DNA from: Paenibacillus whitsoniae
GTDB taxonomy: Bacteria; Bacillota; Bacilli; Paenibacillales; NBRC-103111
DNA length: 64,000 nt
Direction of reading: 5' to 3'
NCBI RefSeq assembly: GCF_003955665.1
Contig: NZ_RXHU01000027.1
Span: 1-64,000, forward strand
This document shows, one piece after another, positions 52,666 through 61,564 of this stretch. The position numbers and the translations under genes were made by a program. The first letter of the stretch is position 1. Every line of letters begins with the position of its first letter. Below the pieces are notes generated by a model, which saw nothing but the letters and a program-made list of their open reading frames with translations, searched no databases and had not been told where the DNA came from.

Positions 52666-54021
52666 CTATTCCGAAACATTCACATTGTGTTCTTCAAGGA
52701 ACTTAATGTCGTGGTCCCCTTTGATGAATTTCGGATGCTCAAGCAGCTTCAAGTGGAACGGGATCGTCGTATTGACGCCGTCAACCGCAAATTCGGTAAG
52801 CGCGCGTTTCATACGCTGAATCGCTTCGTCGCGCGTACTTCCCCACACGATCAGCTTTGCCACCATGGAATCATAGTGCGGCGGAATCGTATAGCCCGGG
52901 TATACCCCGCTGTCGACGCGAACGCCGAAGCCGCCAGGCGGCAGGTAAAACTTCACTTGACCCGCAGATGGCATGAAATTGCGGCTTGGATCTTCCGCAT
53001 TGACACGGCATTCGATCGCCCAGCCGTTAATTTTCACATCCTCTTGCGTAAAGGAAAGCGGATGGCCTTCCGCGACGCGAATCATTTCCTGGATGATGTC
53101 GATGCCCGTAATCATTTCGGTCACGGGATGCTCTACCTGAATCCGCGTATTCATTTCCATGAAATAGAACTTGCCGTCCGGTCCAAGCAAGAATTCGAGT
53201 GTGCCAGCTCCGGAGTAGTTCACGGCTTTCGCCGCGCGTACCGCCGCTTCGCCCATCGCCTTGCGCGTCTCTTCCGTCAGAATCGGGCAAGGCGCTTCCT
53301 CGACCAGCTTCTGTCTGCGGCGCTGCACCGAGCAGTCACGCTCGCCAAGATGCACAACATTGCCGTGCTTGTCGGCCAAGATTTGAATTTCGACGTGCTT
53401 CATGCCCGTCAAATATTTCTCAAGATAAATACCGGCGTTGCCGAACGCGTTCTGCGCCTCCTGCTGGGCAGCCGTGATCTGTTGAACGAGCGTTTCTTCG
53501 TTCTCCGCGATACGGATCCCTTTGCCGCCGCCGCCGGCTGTCGCCTTAATAATGATCGGATATCCGATGTCGCGAGCAATCGTCACTGCATCCTCGACAT
53601 TCTCCACCAAGCCGTCGGAACCCGGAATAATCGGCACGCGTGCATCCTTCATCGTTTGCTTCGCAACCGCTTTGTCGCCCATGCGAGAAATCGCATCTGG
53701 CGACGGTCCGATGAACGTAATATTGCAGCTTTCGCAAATTTCCGCGAAGTCCGCGTTTTCAGCAAGGAAGCCGTATCCGGGATGGATGGCATCGCATTCG
53801 GTAAGCGTTGCAACGCTCATCAGATTCGTAAAGTTCAAGTAGCTGTCCTTGGACGCCGTTGGCCCGATGCAGTAGGCTTCATCCGCCAGACGCACATGCA
53901 AAGCCTCACGATCTGCTTCTGAGTAGACTGCAACGGATTCAATGCCCAACTCGCGGCAGGCGCGAATAATCCGGACCGCGATTTCACCGCGGTTCGCGAT
54001 AAGAATTTTATGAAATGTCAT
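52666..54021 (-). CDS. accC: Acetyl-CoA carboxylase, biotin carboxylase subunit
   Basis: ATP-dependent carboxylation of biotin on AccB, first half-reaction of malonyl-CoA synthesis. The 451 residues show KILIANRGEIAVRIIRACRE, the ATP-grasp loop ATAGGGGKGIR, HVEIQILADKHGNVVHLGERD and the active-site EMNTRIQVEHPVTE. Start at the ATG at 54021 behind AGAGGG. Eleven bases after accB. Confidence 0.97.
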   Translation of the reverse strand: MTFHKILIANRGEIAVRIIRACRELGIESVAVYSEADREALHVRLADEAYCIGPTASKDSYLNFTNLMSVATLTECDAIHPGYGFLAENADFAEICESCNITFIGPSPDAISRMGDKAVAKQTMKDARVPIIPGSDGLVENVEDAVTIARDIGYPIIIKATAGGGGKGIRIAENEETLVQQITAAQQEAQNAFGNAGIYLEKYLTGMKHVEIQILADKHGNVVHLGERDCSVQRRRQKLVEEAPCPILTEETRKAMGEAAVRAAKAVNYSGAGTLEFLLGPDGKFYFMEMNTRIQVEHPVTEMITGIDIIQEMIRVAEGHPLSFTQEDVKINGWAIECRVNAEDPSRNFMPSAGQVKFYLPPGGFGVRVDSGVYPGYTIPPHYDSMVAKLIVWGSTRDEAIQRMKRALTEFAVDGVNTTIPFHLKLLEHPKFIKGDHDIKFLEEHNVNVSE

Positions 54022-54032
54022 GGATTTGCCCT

Positions 54033-54533
54033 CTATTCTGGCCGAACCAGGAATAATGGTTGTCCGTATTCTACAAGCTGTCCGTTCTCGACGAGCACTT
54101 CGACGATTTCGCCGCGCACTTCCGCTTCGATTTCGTTCATGAGCTTCATCGCTTCCACGATGCACACGATTTGCTTGTCATTCACTTTAGAGCCGACATT
54201 TACGAATGGCGCCGCTCCCGGAGAAGCCGCTGAGTAGAATGTGCCGACCATCGGAGAAACAATCTTATGTAAAGACGGGTCTTCTTGTTTGGCTTGTCCT
54301 GCAGCAGGCGCAGCTGTGCCCGCTTCCAGAGCAGCCGGAGCCGCGCTTGCGATGCTCGCTTGCGGGATCGGCGCGAAGCTTTGATGCGCAACCGGAGCAG
54401 TTACATAAACAGGCTCGGATTTATTCGGTTTACGAATGGAAAGGCGTGCACCTTCATTTTCAATTTCAAGTTCGTGTAAAGAGGATTGATCGACGAGTTT
54501 GATTAACTCTTTGATTTCACTCAGTTTAAACAT
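54033..54533 (-). CDS. accB: Acetyl-CoA carboxylase, biotin carboxyl carrier protein
   Basis: 166 residues: an N-terminal segment ([18 protein letters not shown]), an Ala/Pro-rich linker and the biotinyl domain with the biotinylated lysine in EAMKLMNE and the thumb region [13 protein letters not shown]. Start at the ATG eight bases after AAAGGAG. Confidence 0.96.
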   Translation of the reverse strand: MFKLSEIKELIKLVDQSSLHELEIENEGARLSIRKPNKSEPVYVTAPVAHQSFAPIPQASIASAAPAALEAGTAAPAAGQAKQEDPSLHKIVSPMVGTFYSAASPGAAPFVNVGSKVNDKQIVCIVEAMKLMNEIEAEVRGEIVEVLVENGQLVEYGQPLFLVRPE

Positions 54534-54621
54534 TCCTGTCACTCCTTTAGGCGTTGGTGAACCATTAAAAAATGCGTTTTCATAGCCGCAACGTATGTAT
54601 TATACCTATAAACGCAGGAAA

Positions 54622-54652
54622 TGGAAAGAGTCCAGTTTGCCCGGACCCTTTC
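54622..54652 (-). terminator. Terminator of the spoIIIA operon
   Basis: GGAAAGGGTCC and GGACTCTTTCC pair on the minus strand; a short T-rich stretch follows. Confidence 0.65.
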
Positions 54653-54689
54653 CACTACGTTTCCAAGCGGCTTAGGTTTCGCTATTGAC

Positions 54690-55436
54690 TTATGGACGCA
54701 CGTATTGAATTTTGACGTTGTCCGGCGTTGTGCCAAGCTCTTTCACGACCATATCGACGATCGTCACGCCTTGGCTTTTTTCCAGTTTATCCGCTTGCAC
54801 CGTCACTTTCCATTTGTTGTTGTCCTGACTGATCACCGCTTGCGGATAGTCCTGAATCAGCATGTCTTGCAGGTTTTCAATCTTATCTTGCAGATCGCTC
54901 AGCGCGGACAAATCGTTGGTTGCTTTCGCTACGTCTTGCGGCGATTTTTTGGCGTCGACGATGATGTTCATCAGATCCGTGGAGGCCTTTGTGAAGTAGT
55001 CGTTCTGCTTCATTTGCTCGTTTGTGAAGTAGTCGCTGGCGGACGTCGTTTTCGCTTGTTCTTCCATTTGCTTCAGCACTTGATCATCCGTTTTAGCCGT
55101 ATTGGAGGATGCCGTTTTTCCGTCAGTCTTTGTCGAAGTTTGCGTAGAAGATTGCGTTGTTGTCGCCTTCGTATCCGTTTTTGTCGAGGTTTGCGGAGCC
55201 GTTGCTTTTGTGTCTGTTTTCGCATCTGTGCCTGTTGCAGCTTTCACATCTGTTTTCGCTCCTGTCACTGGATCCACTTGACTCATATCAATTGTAACTG
55301 CCTGAGAGCCGCTTGTTTGCTCGGTCGTTGCCAAATCGAGTTTGTTGACGTCTTCGGTGAACAAGTAGTAAGCCGAGAGCACTACCATCAAGCTGAGCAT
55401 CGATACGAGCCAAATCGTTTGTCTTTTTGCGTTCAT
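54690..55436 (-). CDS. spoIIIAH: Stage III sporulation protein AH
   Basis: SpoIIIAH in the mother cell binds forespore SpoIIQ across the septum, forming the feeding channel. The 248 residues have an N-terminal membrane helix (TIWLVSMLSLMVVLSAYYLF), a long Thr/Lys/Asp repeat linker (about 60-120, TKTDTKAT-like units) and the YscJ-like ring domain (about 135-248, ASDYFTNEQMKQNDYFTKAS). Start at the ATG eight bases after GGAGG. The linker is longer than in B. subtilis. Confidence 0.94.
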   Translation of the reverse strand: MNAKRQTIWLVSMLSLMVVLSAYYLFTEDVNKLDLATTEQTSGSQAVTIDMSQVDPVTGAKTDVKAATGTDAKTDTKATAPQTSTKTDTKATTTQSSTQTSTKTDGKTASSNTAKTDDQVLKQMEEQAKTTSASDYFTNEQMKQNDYFTKASTDLMNIIVDAKKSPQDVAKATNDLSALSDLQDKIENLQDMLIQDYPQAVISQDNNKWKVTVQADKLEKSQGVTIVDMVVKELGTTPDNVKIQYVRP

Positions 55437-55477
55437 TTTCAATTCCTCCTTAGAATGGTTGCATGTTTTTCGTTTCT

Positions 55478-56116
55478 TTATTCCCCTGTTTTGCGAGGTA
55501 AAATCGATATCCGGCTGGCCTGCACGTCAAGTCCGCGCTCGACCGCTTCGGTAATCATTTTTTTCACGGTTAAATTTTCTGCGCCTTTGGCAACGACGAT
55601 GACACCGCGAATTTTCGGTTTGATGTATTTGAGCACCAACGGCTTCTGATCTCCGGACACCTGGTAGATCACCACTTCGCCGCTTCGCGTTACTTGGGAA
55701 ATATTACGGCTCGCCCCGGCATTGTCTTTTTCCGTCGTCATTTGCTGGCTGTCGTTGTAGTTTTTGTCGACGGTCATTTCCTCCGTAGATTCAATAGTGA
55801 CGAGCACTTCCACTTCGCCGACGCCTACGATTTTTTGCAAAATACTTTTGAGCTGATTCTCGTAGGCTTGTTCGTACTCATGAAAGTTTGAATTTTCTTT
55901 ACTCCCGCTGCCGGCAAACGTTTCCTGGCTGGAAGGAGGAGAAGCGCGCCCCGTATTGATGGGATCAACATCTTTGACAGTCATAAATGTATTTAGAATC
56001 ATCAGCGCAGCGCCCGTCAGACCGATCAGCACCACCCAAAGCAGCGTGTTTTTGCGTTTCGGTCCACCCGGTCCTCCGCCGAATTTGTGCTCCATCCATT
56101 GCAGCAATGTTCCCAT
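55478..56116 (-). CDS. spoIIIAG: Stage III sporulation protein AG
   Basis: Forms a large ring of the SpoIIIA-SpoIIQ complex. 212 residues: cytoplasmic Gly/Lys start, one helix (TLLWVVLIGLTGAALMIL), then a ring-building domain with VGVGEVEVLVTIESTEEMTV and KYIKPKIRGVIVVAKGAENL. Confidence 0.94.
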   Translation of the reverse strand: MGTLLQWMEHKFGGGPGGPKRKNTLLWVVLIGLTGAALMILNTFMTVKDVDPINTGRASPPSSQETFAGSGSKENSNFHEYEQAYENQLKSILQKIVGVGEVEVLVTIESTEEMTVDKNYNDSQQMTTEKDNAGASRNISQVTRSGEVVIYQVSGDQKPLVLKYIKPKIRGVIVVAKGAENLTVKKMITEAVERGLDVQASRISILPRKTGE

Positions 56117-56120
56117 CGAT

Positions 56121-56852
56121 TCACCTCGCGATCCATCCTTTCGGCACTTCGAGTTGAAAATCCATTTGCTCTTTATGCACGAGCCAGTTCTGCGTCAGCA
56201 CGCCCTGAAGCTTCGTCAGTTCGTCCTCTGACAACCGCGGGGTTCCCTCATCGGGAACCGTCGCCGGCTTAACGCCAGTCGAGGGATCACGATCGATGCG
56301 GATCGGCTCAACCGGCTTAACCGGCTCCACTGCGGCAATGCTCCGGTCGCCCGGCGCCGTTTTCTTCCCAGCTTCTATATCATCAAGGGTTACCTTCACC
56401 ATCTGAATGGCGGGCTTCCCGTTATTGTCGATCTGAACTTGCACGGCGACATCCTTGACACGGCGGTTCGTCTCTTTCTGCAGCTGCTCTTTCATTGCGT
56501 TTGCGAGCTGGGTCTGGACGAGGAGCTGCGTTTGCTTTTGCTCCGCATTTTGCAGTTTTTGAGCATCTTGCTGAATCACATTCAGCGCCGGCATTGAAGC
56601 CGAACCCCCGATCCCTTGCGCAAGCGCTGCGCGTGCATTTTGCTGGCTCTCCGCTTGCCCGATCAGACGATCGAGGTTCCAGTCCTTCTGGAACAGCTGG
56701 AGTACGGGCGACAGCAGCGTCAGCAGAATGAACAGGCTGAGCACGGTTTTGACGTAGCGCTGCATCGTGTTGCTCGGCAGCAGCAGGTCAACGAATGTGG
56801 CGAGCATAATGACCATGATGACCGTTTTCAGCCATCCGGCTAACCAATCCAT
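56121..56852 (-). CDS. spoIIIAF: Stage III sporulation protein AF
   Basis: 243 residues with two N-terminal helices (LAGWLKTVIMVIMLATFVDL and VKTVLSLFILLTLLSPVLQL) and a soluble YscJ/FliF-like domain. Start at the ATG behind AAAGGAGG. Part of the eight-gene operon. Confidence 0.92.
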   Translation of the reverse strand: MDWLAGWLKTVIMVIMLATFVDLLLPSNTMQRYVKTVLSLFILLTLLSPVLQLFQKDWNLDRLIGQAESQQNARAALAQGIGGSASMPALNVIQQDAQKLQNAEQKQTQLLVQTQLANAMKEQLQKETNRRVKDVAVQVQIDNNGKPAIQMVKVTLDDIEAGKKTAPGDRSIAAVEPVKPVEPIRIDRDPSTGVKPATVPDEGTPRLSEDELTKLQGVLTQNWLVHKEQMDFQLEVPKGWIAR

Positions 56853-56865
56853 AAGCACCCTCCTT

Positions 56866-58065
56866 TCACCGCATCATGACGGAGACGTTGCTGATCGTTA
56901 TCATGATCGTCAGTGCGAGAAAGAACATCAGACTGACGGCGGCGAGTGCGGCGAACACGTAAATCAAGCTTCGGCCGATCGTTTGCAAGCAGGAGATAAT
57001 CGGGCTGTCGCCGAGCGGCTGCATCAAGGCGGCCGATAAATTATAGATAAAGGCGAGCGTTAAAATTTTGATCGCCGGGAATGCGCACAAGATGACCAGA
57101 ATGACGACGCCGACGAGGCCGATCGCATTTTTCACCAATAAGGAAGCGCCGATGACGGTCTCCGTCGCATCCGAGAACAATCGCCCGACCACCGGAACGA
57201 AGTTGCCGGTAATATACTTTGCCGTCCGGATCGCTACGCCATCCCTGACCGCGCCTGCTGTGCCTTGAATGGAGATGACACCGAGAAAGACGGTGACGAA
57301 TACCCCCAGCAAGCCTAAACTTACCGTTCGCAAGAGATTCGCCAGCTGCGTAACCTTGTACTTATCGCTGAGCGAGCTGACAATGTGCAGGACGGCGGAG
57401 AAGAACAGCAGCGGGAAGACGAATACATAGATTGCCGTGCCTACCGTATGAATCATGAACACAATGAGCGGATGCAGGATCGCCAGCGACGTCACATTCC
57501 CCATAGAGGCCAGCAATGTCAGCATCAGCGGCATAATCGCGATCATGAATTGGATCATGGAAGAGATGGCTGTTTTCGCATACCCGATGGCGACACTGAA
57601 GGAGTTGATGGCGATGATGATGAGCACCATATAGGTAATCGCGTATCCGAGTTTGCTCACCGTATTGCGTTCGAAGGAGCTTTGCAGCGTCTCCAGAATC
57701 ATGCTGAACACCGTCAGAATCACGATGGCTGCGAGCAGCTTGCCATTGATCAAGATTTCGTGAAACACGTAGGAGAGCAGCCCTTTAAAAATGCTTTTCA
57801 TGTTGATGCCTTTCGTGCCAAGGAGGATCTCCATGAAGCTCGGCGTCTTGCTCTCGGGAAAATAGCCCCCGTATTCCTTCATGAGCTTGTTCCAATACTG
57901 CTCGACAGGCTCCGTATTCAAATGATTGACCTGCTCCTTGATCATCGCATCGGTCGGCGTTTCGGCGGAAGAGCCCGTTGCCAGACCAAGCCATGCGCCG
58001 ATCATCAGGATAAGGATCAAGACCCAACGGTTGTTCAGCTGCTGGTGCGAATAGGATGGATGCAT
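56866..58065 (-). CDS. spoIIIAE: Stage III sporulation protein AE
   Basis: A 399-residue polytopic protein with an N-terminal signal/helix (WVLILILMIGAWLGLATG), a soluble region ending LMKEYGGYFPESKTPSFMEI, and about seven further helices. The largest membrane subunit of the SpoIIIA complex. Start at the ATG nine bases after GAGGA. Confidence 0.94.
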   Translation of the reverse strand: MHPSYSHQQLNNRWVLILILMIGAWLGLATGSSAETPTDAMIKEQVNHLNTEPVEQYWNKLMKEYGGYFPESKTPSFMEILLGTKGINMKSIFKGLLSYVFHEILINGKLLAAIVILTVFSMILETLQSSFERNTVSKLGYAITYMVLIIIAINSFSVAIGYAKTAISSMIQFMIAIMPLMLTLLASMGNVTSLAILHPLIVFMIHTVGTAIYVFVFPLLFFSAVLHIVSSLSDKYKVTQLANLLRTVSLGLLGVFVTVFLGVISIQGTAGAVRDGVAIRTAKYITGNFVPVVGRLFSDATETVIGASLLVKNAIGLVGVVILVILCAFPAIKILTLAFIYNLSAALMQPLGDSPIISCLQTIGRSLIYVFAALAAVSLMFFLALTIMITISNVSVMMR

Positions 58066-58089
58066 GCGTGTCACTCCTCAGGTCCTTCT

Positions 58090-58479
58090 TTAGGCGGGAA
58101 GCAATTTAACCACCGTCTCGATTATGACGGTTATAATGGGAATCGCCATCACCATGATGAGCACCTTGCCGGAAAGCTCAATTTTGGAGGCGATCGATTC
58201 CTGCCCGGCATCCCGGACGATTTGCGCACCGAATTCGGCAATGTATGCGACGCCGATAATTTTTAGAATTGTTTTAAGAAACACCATGTTGACGTTGGAC
58301 TTGACGGCTAAATCTTCCAGCACGCCGATGACGGCAGAGATTTTGCCGATCAGGAACAAGAAAATGGCGATTCCCGTAAAAGCCGCTAGCAGAAAGGCGA
58401 ACATCGGCTTTTGTTCCTTGATGATCAGGGTCAGAATCGTGACGAGAAGTCCTAGTCCTACGATTTGGATGATTTCCAT
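58090..58479 (-). CDS. spoIIIAD: Stage III sporulation protein AD
   Basis: 129 residues with four membrane segments (IIQIVGLGLLVTILTLII, FAFLLAAFTGIAIFLFLI and two more), and KSNVNMVFLKTILKIIGVAY. Matches SpoIIIAD in size and pattern. Confidence 0.94.
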   Translation of the reverse strand: MEIIQIVGLGLLVTILTLIIKEQKPMFAFLLAAFTGIAIFLFLIGKISAVIGVLEDLAVKSNVNMVFLKTILKIIGVAYIAEFGAQIVRDAGQESIASKIELSGKVLIMVMAIPIITVIIETVVKLLPA

Positions 58480-58488
58480 CAGGCTACC

Positions 58489-58692
58489 TCATTGGAATAG
58501 GAAAATGGTTTTGATTTCCTTAAATAAATTATCCAGCATGCTGACGACCATGAAGAGGACGACAACGAAGCCGATGACCGTGACCCAATGGGCCATATCC
58601 TCTTTGCCCATCTGCTTCAGCACCGTGTGGATCATCGCGATAATGATGCCGATGCCGGCAATCTGAAAGATGGCGTTCACGTCAATGTTCAT
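58489..58692 (-). CDS. spoIIIAC: Stage III sporulation protein AC
   Basis: 67 residues with two helices (IFQIAGIGIIIAMIHTVLKQ and WVTVIGFVVVLFMVVSMLDN). Start at the ATG behind GAGGTGCCAGGA; a GTG nine bases upstream is possible. Confidence 0.93.
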   Translation of the reverse strand: MNIDVNAIFQIAGIGIIIAMIHTVLKQMGKEDMAHWVTVIGFVVVLFMVVSMLDNLFKEIKTIFLFQ

Positions 58693-58713
58693 TCCTGGCA
58701 CCTCAACCCTCCG

Positions 58714-59232
58714 TCAATACATTAAAATCACAATCAGAGCACCGACCAGGACACCGAGGCTTTTCCACATTTTCTCGTAGCGGCGCTGCTCTTCCCGCGA
58801 TTCCGCCTCTTCGGCCTGAAGCTGGGAGATGGCCAGTCGCAGATGCTTCATCTGATCGCTGCGGTCGGATTGACCAAGAATCGTCCCCAGGCTGAGCACC
58901 ACTTCCTGTTCCGGGCGTTTCATCGAGGTTCGCGCCCAGACTTCCTTCACCGTCGCTCTCCACACTTCGTTCATCGACAGCTCATAGTTCGCCAACAATC
59001 TCTCCGAGGACAATCGGAACAGCGTTGCCAGCGGCTCGGCCACTTGCTTCCCCAGCGAAGCGAATGCTTCGGGCAGTGGGGTAAGCCCGTATGAAATTTC
59101 AGTCTCCATGCGCCCCAAAGCGCCGATCAAGCCTCGGATTTGCTGCGGTCGCTTCGCGTAATGGGAAGCTTGCAAAAATCCCAGCAGCGTTCCCGCACCG
59201 ATAATGAGCACACCGCCAAGCAGTTTAAACAT
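58714..59232 (-). CDS. spoIIIAB: Stage III sporulation protein AB
   Basis: 172 residues with a helix at each end (LLGGVLIIGAGTLLGFLQA and LGVLVGALIVILMY) and an alpha-helical GspF-like middle (RGLIGALGRMETEISYGLTP, LPEAFASLG). An in-frame GTG one codon upstream (59235) is the alternative start. Follows spoIIIAA by a few bases. Confidence 0.93.
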   Translation of the reverse strand: MFKLLGGVLIIGAGTLLGFLQASHYAKRPQQIRGLIGALGRMETEISYGLTPLPEAFASLGKQVAEPLATLFRLSSERLLANYELSMNEVWRATVKEVWARTSMKRPEQEVVLSLGTILGQSDRSDQMKHLRLAISQLQAEEAESREEQRRYEKMWKSLGVLVGALIVILMY

Positions 59233-59236
59233 CACA

Positions 59237-60220
59237 TTATCGCCCTCTTTCAGGCTGCCATTCGAACGGCTTGCCGGTATGGTCCAGGATGCGAAAGCTC
59301 GCCTGTGCGCCCTTTCTGCGCGAAAGGATCACATGCTTCATAAAAACGCCGTCTGCGATCAGCTCGCGCAGCACCGGTCTTCGGCGAATGTCCTCGTAGG
59401 AGGCGCCATGCGCAGTTGCCAGCACGCGGATGCCGGAGTGCACCGCTTCGTGGATGGCGACGGCATCTTCGGCGCGCCCGATCTCATCGACGACAAGCAC
59501 CTCGGGCGACAGCGAGCGGATCATCATCATCATGCCCTCCGCCTTCGGGCAGCCGTCCATCACATCAGTTCGCGGGCCCAGATCGAAGCGGGGAACGCCT
59601 TTATGACTGGCGGCTAGTTCAGAACGTTCATCGATAATGCCGACCTTTTTACCGGTCAAATGCGCGTACCGACTTCCCCATTCTCCCCGGGAGATGAGTC
59701 TCGCGAGATCGCGGATCAGCGTGGTTTTCCCCTGCTGCGGGGGAGAAATGATGAGCGTATGGTGCAGGCTCCCAATCACCGGATCCACCAGGCCGGGAAG
59801 GATGTCCCTACCGACTCCGTGAATTTCCTTGGCGATTCGAATGTTGAAGGAGCCGACATCGCGGATTTGCTTCACATGCCCATTCTCCAGGATTGTCCTG
59901 CCCGCAAGCCCAACTCGATGACCGCCGGTCACGGTGATATACCCTCGTTTTAGCTCTTCCTCGAAGGTGTACAGCGAATGATTCGTTAGCATCTCCAGCA
60001 GCGCCATACAATCCTGTCTTGTCGGCCTGTAAGCGGCCGAATCGTCGTTTACCAGCCTGCCGGTTGGACTGACAAAGGCGTACCGGTCCTCCCAACTGAT
60101 TTCCAGCGGGCGCGACTCTCTTACTCTTATTTCTTCTATGCTAGCTTGTACGTTTCCAGGCAGTTCGCTAAGCAGCGATCGCAAGGAATGGGGCAATAAG
60201 TAGAGCACACTGGCAAGCAT
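59237..60220 (-). CDS. spoIIIAA: Stage III sporulation protein AA, ATPase
   Basis: The 327-residue AAA/GspE-like ATPase powers the SpoIIIA channel. It shows GGHRVGLAGR, RDVGSFNIRIAKE, Walker A in ISPPQQGKTTLIRDL, VGIIDERSELA and Walker B LVVDEIGRAEDA. GGGGAGGCTGTCTGCAG precedes the ATG. First gene of spoIIIAA-AH, behind a sigma-E promoter. Confidence 0.96.
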   Translation of the reverse strand: MLASVLYLLPHSLRSLLSELPGNVQASIEEIRVRESRPLEISWEDRYAFVSPTGRLVNDDSAAYRPTRQDCMALLEMLTNHSLYTFEEELKRGYITVTGGHRVGLAGRTILENGHVKQIRDVGSFNIRIAKEIHGVGRDILPGLVDPVIGSLHHTLIISPPQQGKTTLIRDLARLISRGEWGSRYAHLTGKKVGIIDERSELAASHKGVPRFDLGPRTDVMDGCPKAEGMMMMIRSLSPEVLVVDEIGRAEDAVAIHEAVHSGIRVLATAHGASYEDIRRRPVLRELIADGVFMKHVILSRRKGAQASFRILDHTGKPFEWQPERGR

Positions 60221-60260
60221 CTGCAGACAGCCTCCCCAAGTTGTCCAGTCTTCTATATTT

Positions 60261-60289
60261 ATTACTATGCTTACTAGAAAGAAATATGA
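60261..60289 (-). promoter_or_regulatory. Sigma-E promoter of the spoIIIA operon
   Basis: TCATATT (60283-60289), 13-base spacer, CATAGTAAT (60261-60269). The -35 and -10 fit the sigma-E consensus, and the site lies about 40 bases upstream of spoIIIAA and just past the yqhV stop. Confidence 0.8.
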
Positions 60290-60293
60290 CCGA

Positions 60294-60557
60294 TTACTTT
60301 TTCAGAATCCCGATAAATAAACAACTCACGCCTGCGATAATCCAGAGCATCTTGCCAAGTGATAGTTTCTCGGCGATGCCTACCAATCCAACCGTCGTTG
60401 TCGTTAATAGAACTAGAGGACCTACTAGAGCCAGACCGGCGTTCACCAGCAGCGCTTTTTCCACGGTTGCAAGCCGGAGCATCAGTATGGCTGCAATTAA
60501 TTCGAGCGATCCCGAGAGCACGCGCAGCGAAGCCATCGTCATGACGATTTTGTTCAA
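60294..60557 (-). CDS. yqhV: YqhV family (DUF2619) membrane protein
   Basis: 87 residues with three hydrophobic segments (SLRVLSGSLELIAAILMLRL, LVNAGLALVGPLVLLTTTT, MLWIIAGVSCLFIGIL). TTG start with AAGGAGG nine bases upstream. B. subtilis yqhV has the same location and is sporulation-linked. Function unknown. Confidence 0.88.
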   Translation of the reverse strand: MNKIVMTMASLRVLSGSLELIAAILMLRLATVEKALLVNAGLALVGPLVLLTTTTVGLVGIAEKLSLGKMLWIIAGVSCLFIGILKK

Positions 60558-60757
60558 CGCATTCCACCTCCTTGAGCCGTAGAAGACAGCTTATCCTTTT
60601 TACCTAACGTATGCGGGCCCGTCTCATTTTAGGCATGCTGGGCACCACCAAAAGTGCGGATGCATATGCTGAACACATAACTTGGCGCGATCAAAAAGCA
60701 AGAGACCCTTTATTGATTGCGCATTGATCCTTCGAAGGAAGATGAGGAGATTTACCG

Positions 60758-61561
60758 ATGGAAGTGACTTCTCAGTTGCAATGGAACCCCGTTCTTGCCG
60801 ACCCTACGGGCGTCAGAGAGGCGAAACCGAGAACGCTGGGGAAAACGATGGTAATGGATAAAGGACTTGGCCTACTCGCCTTCCAGGATTTGCTCCATAC
60901 CTCGGGCGAGCATATCGATATGATTAAGCTTGGTTTCGGCACCTCCCCGCTGTACCCGTTAGCTGTGCTGAAAAGCAAAATCAATCTGGCCAAGGAGCAC
61001 GGCATCTGCATTTATCCCGGCGGCACCTTCTTGGAAGTCGCCGTGCAGCAAGACGCGGTAGATTCTTATTTTGACACGATTATGGCACTCGGGTTTAACG
61101 GCGTGGAAGTATCGGACGGCACCATTCAGATGGAACGTCGGCTGCGCAATGAACTGATAGGTAAAGGGATTGCGGAAGGATTAACCGTTGTGACGGAATA
61201 TGGCAAAAAAGGATGGGGGTCGACCATCGAATTGAATGAGCTCATCGAGACCGTTCTGATTGATCGTGAGCTCGGTGCGTCGCTGGTGACGATTGAAGCC
61301 CGGGAAGCTGGCAGAGGCGTCGGCATTTTTGACGAGGATGGTAACTGCAAGGATGAAGAGCTGCAGCAAGTGCTATCCGCGATTTCGAACCGGATTCTGC
61401 TCTGGGAAGCCCCAATGAAGAGCCAGCAGGTCCACCTCATTTCGATGCTCGGTCCCGGTATCCATCTTGGAAATATTGCGCCTGAGGAAGTGATTGCCCT
61501 GGAAGCGCTGCGGAGAGGATTGCGTTCCGACACGCTTGCTTTAGGTGCGAGGAAGGAATAA
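60758..61561 (+). CDS. comA: Phosphosulfolactate synthase
   Basis: Adds sulfite to phosphoenolpyruvate to make (R)-2-phospho-3-sulfolactate. The 267-residue TIM-barrel protein shows GKTMVMDKGLGLLAFQDLL, IKLGFGTSPLY, YPGGTFLEVA, VEVSDGTI and GWGSTIELNELI. In Bacillus (yitD) the product is the spore component 3-sulfolactate; in methanogens the same enzyme leads to coenzyme M. GAGGAG precedes the ATG. With comB three bases downstream, this is a two-gene unit. Confidence 0.93.
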   Translation: MEVTSQLQWNPVLADPTGVREAKPRTLGKTMVMDKGLGLLAFQDLLHTSGEHIDMIKLGFGTSPLYPLAVLKSKINLAKEHGICIYPGGTFLEVAVQQDAVDSYFDTIMALGFNGVEVSDGTIQMERRLRNELIGKGIAEGLTVVTEYGKKGWGSTIELNELIETVLIDRELGASLVTIEAREAGRGVGIFDEDGNCKDEELQQVLSAISNRILLWEAPMKSQQVHLISMLGPGIHLGNIAPEEVIALEALRRGLRSDTLALGARKE

Positions 61562-61564
61562 ATC

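Noticed and set aside
52660-53922. Plus-strand open frame (420 codons) opposite accC
   Set aside because: Mirror of accC codon bias; no family features.
60600-60757. Sigma-E promoter of comA
   Set aside because: CATAACTT resembles a -10 but no acceptable -35 lies 13-15 bases upstream.
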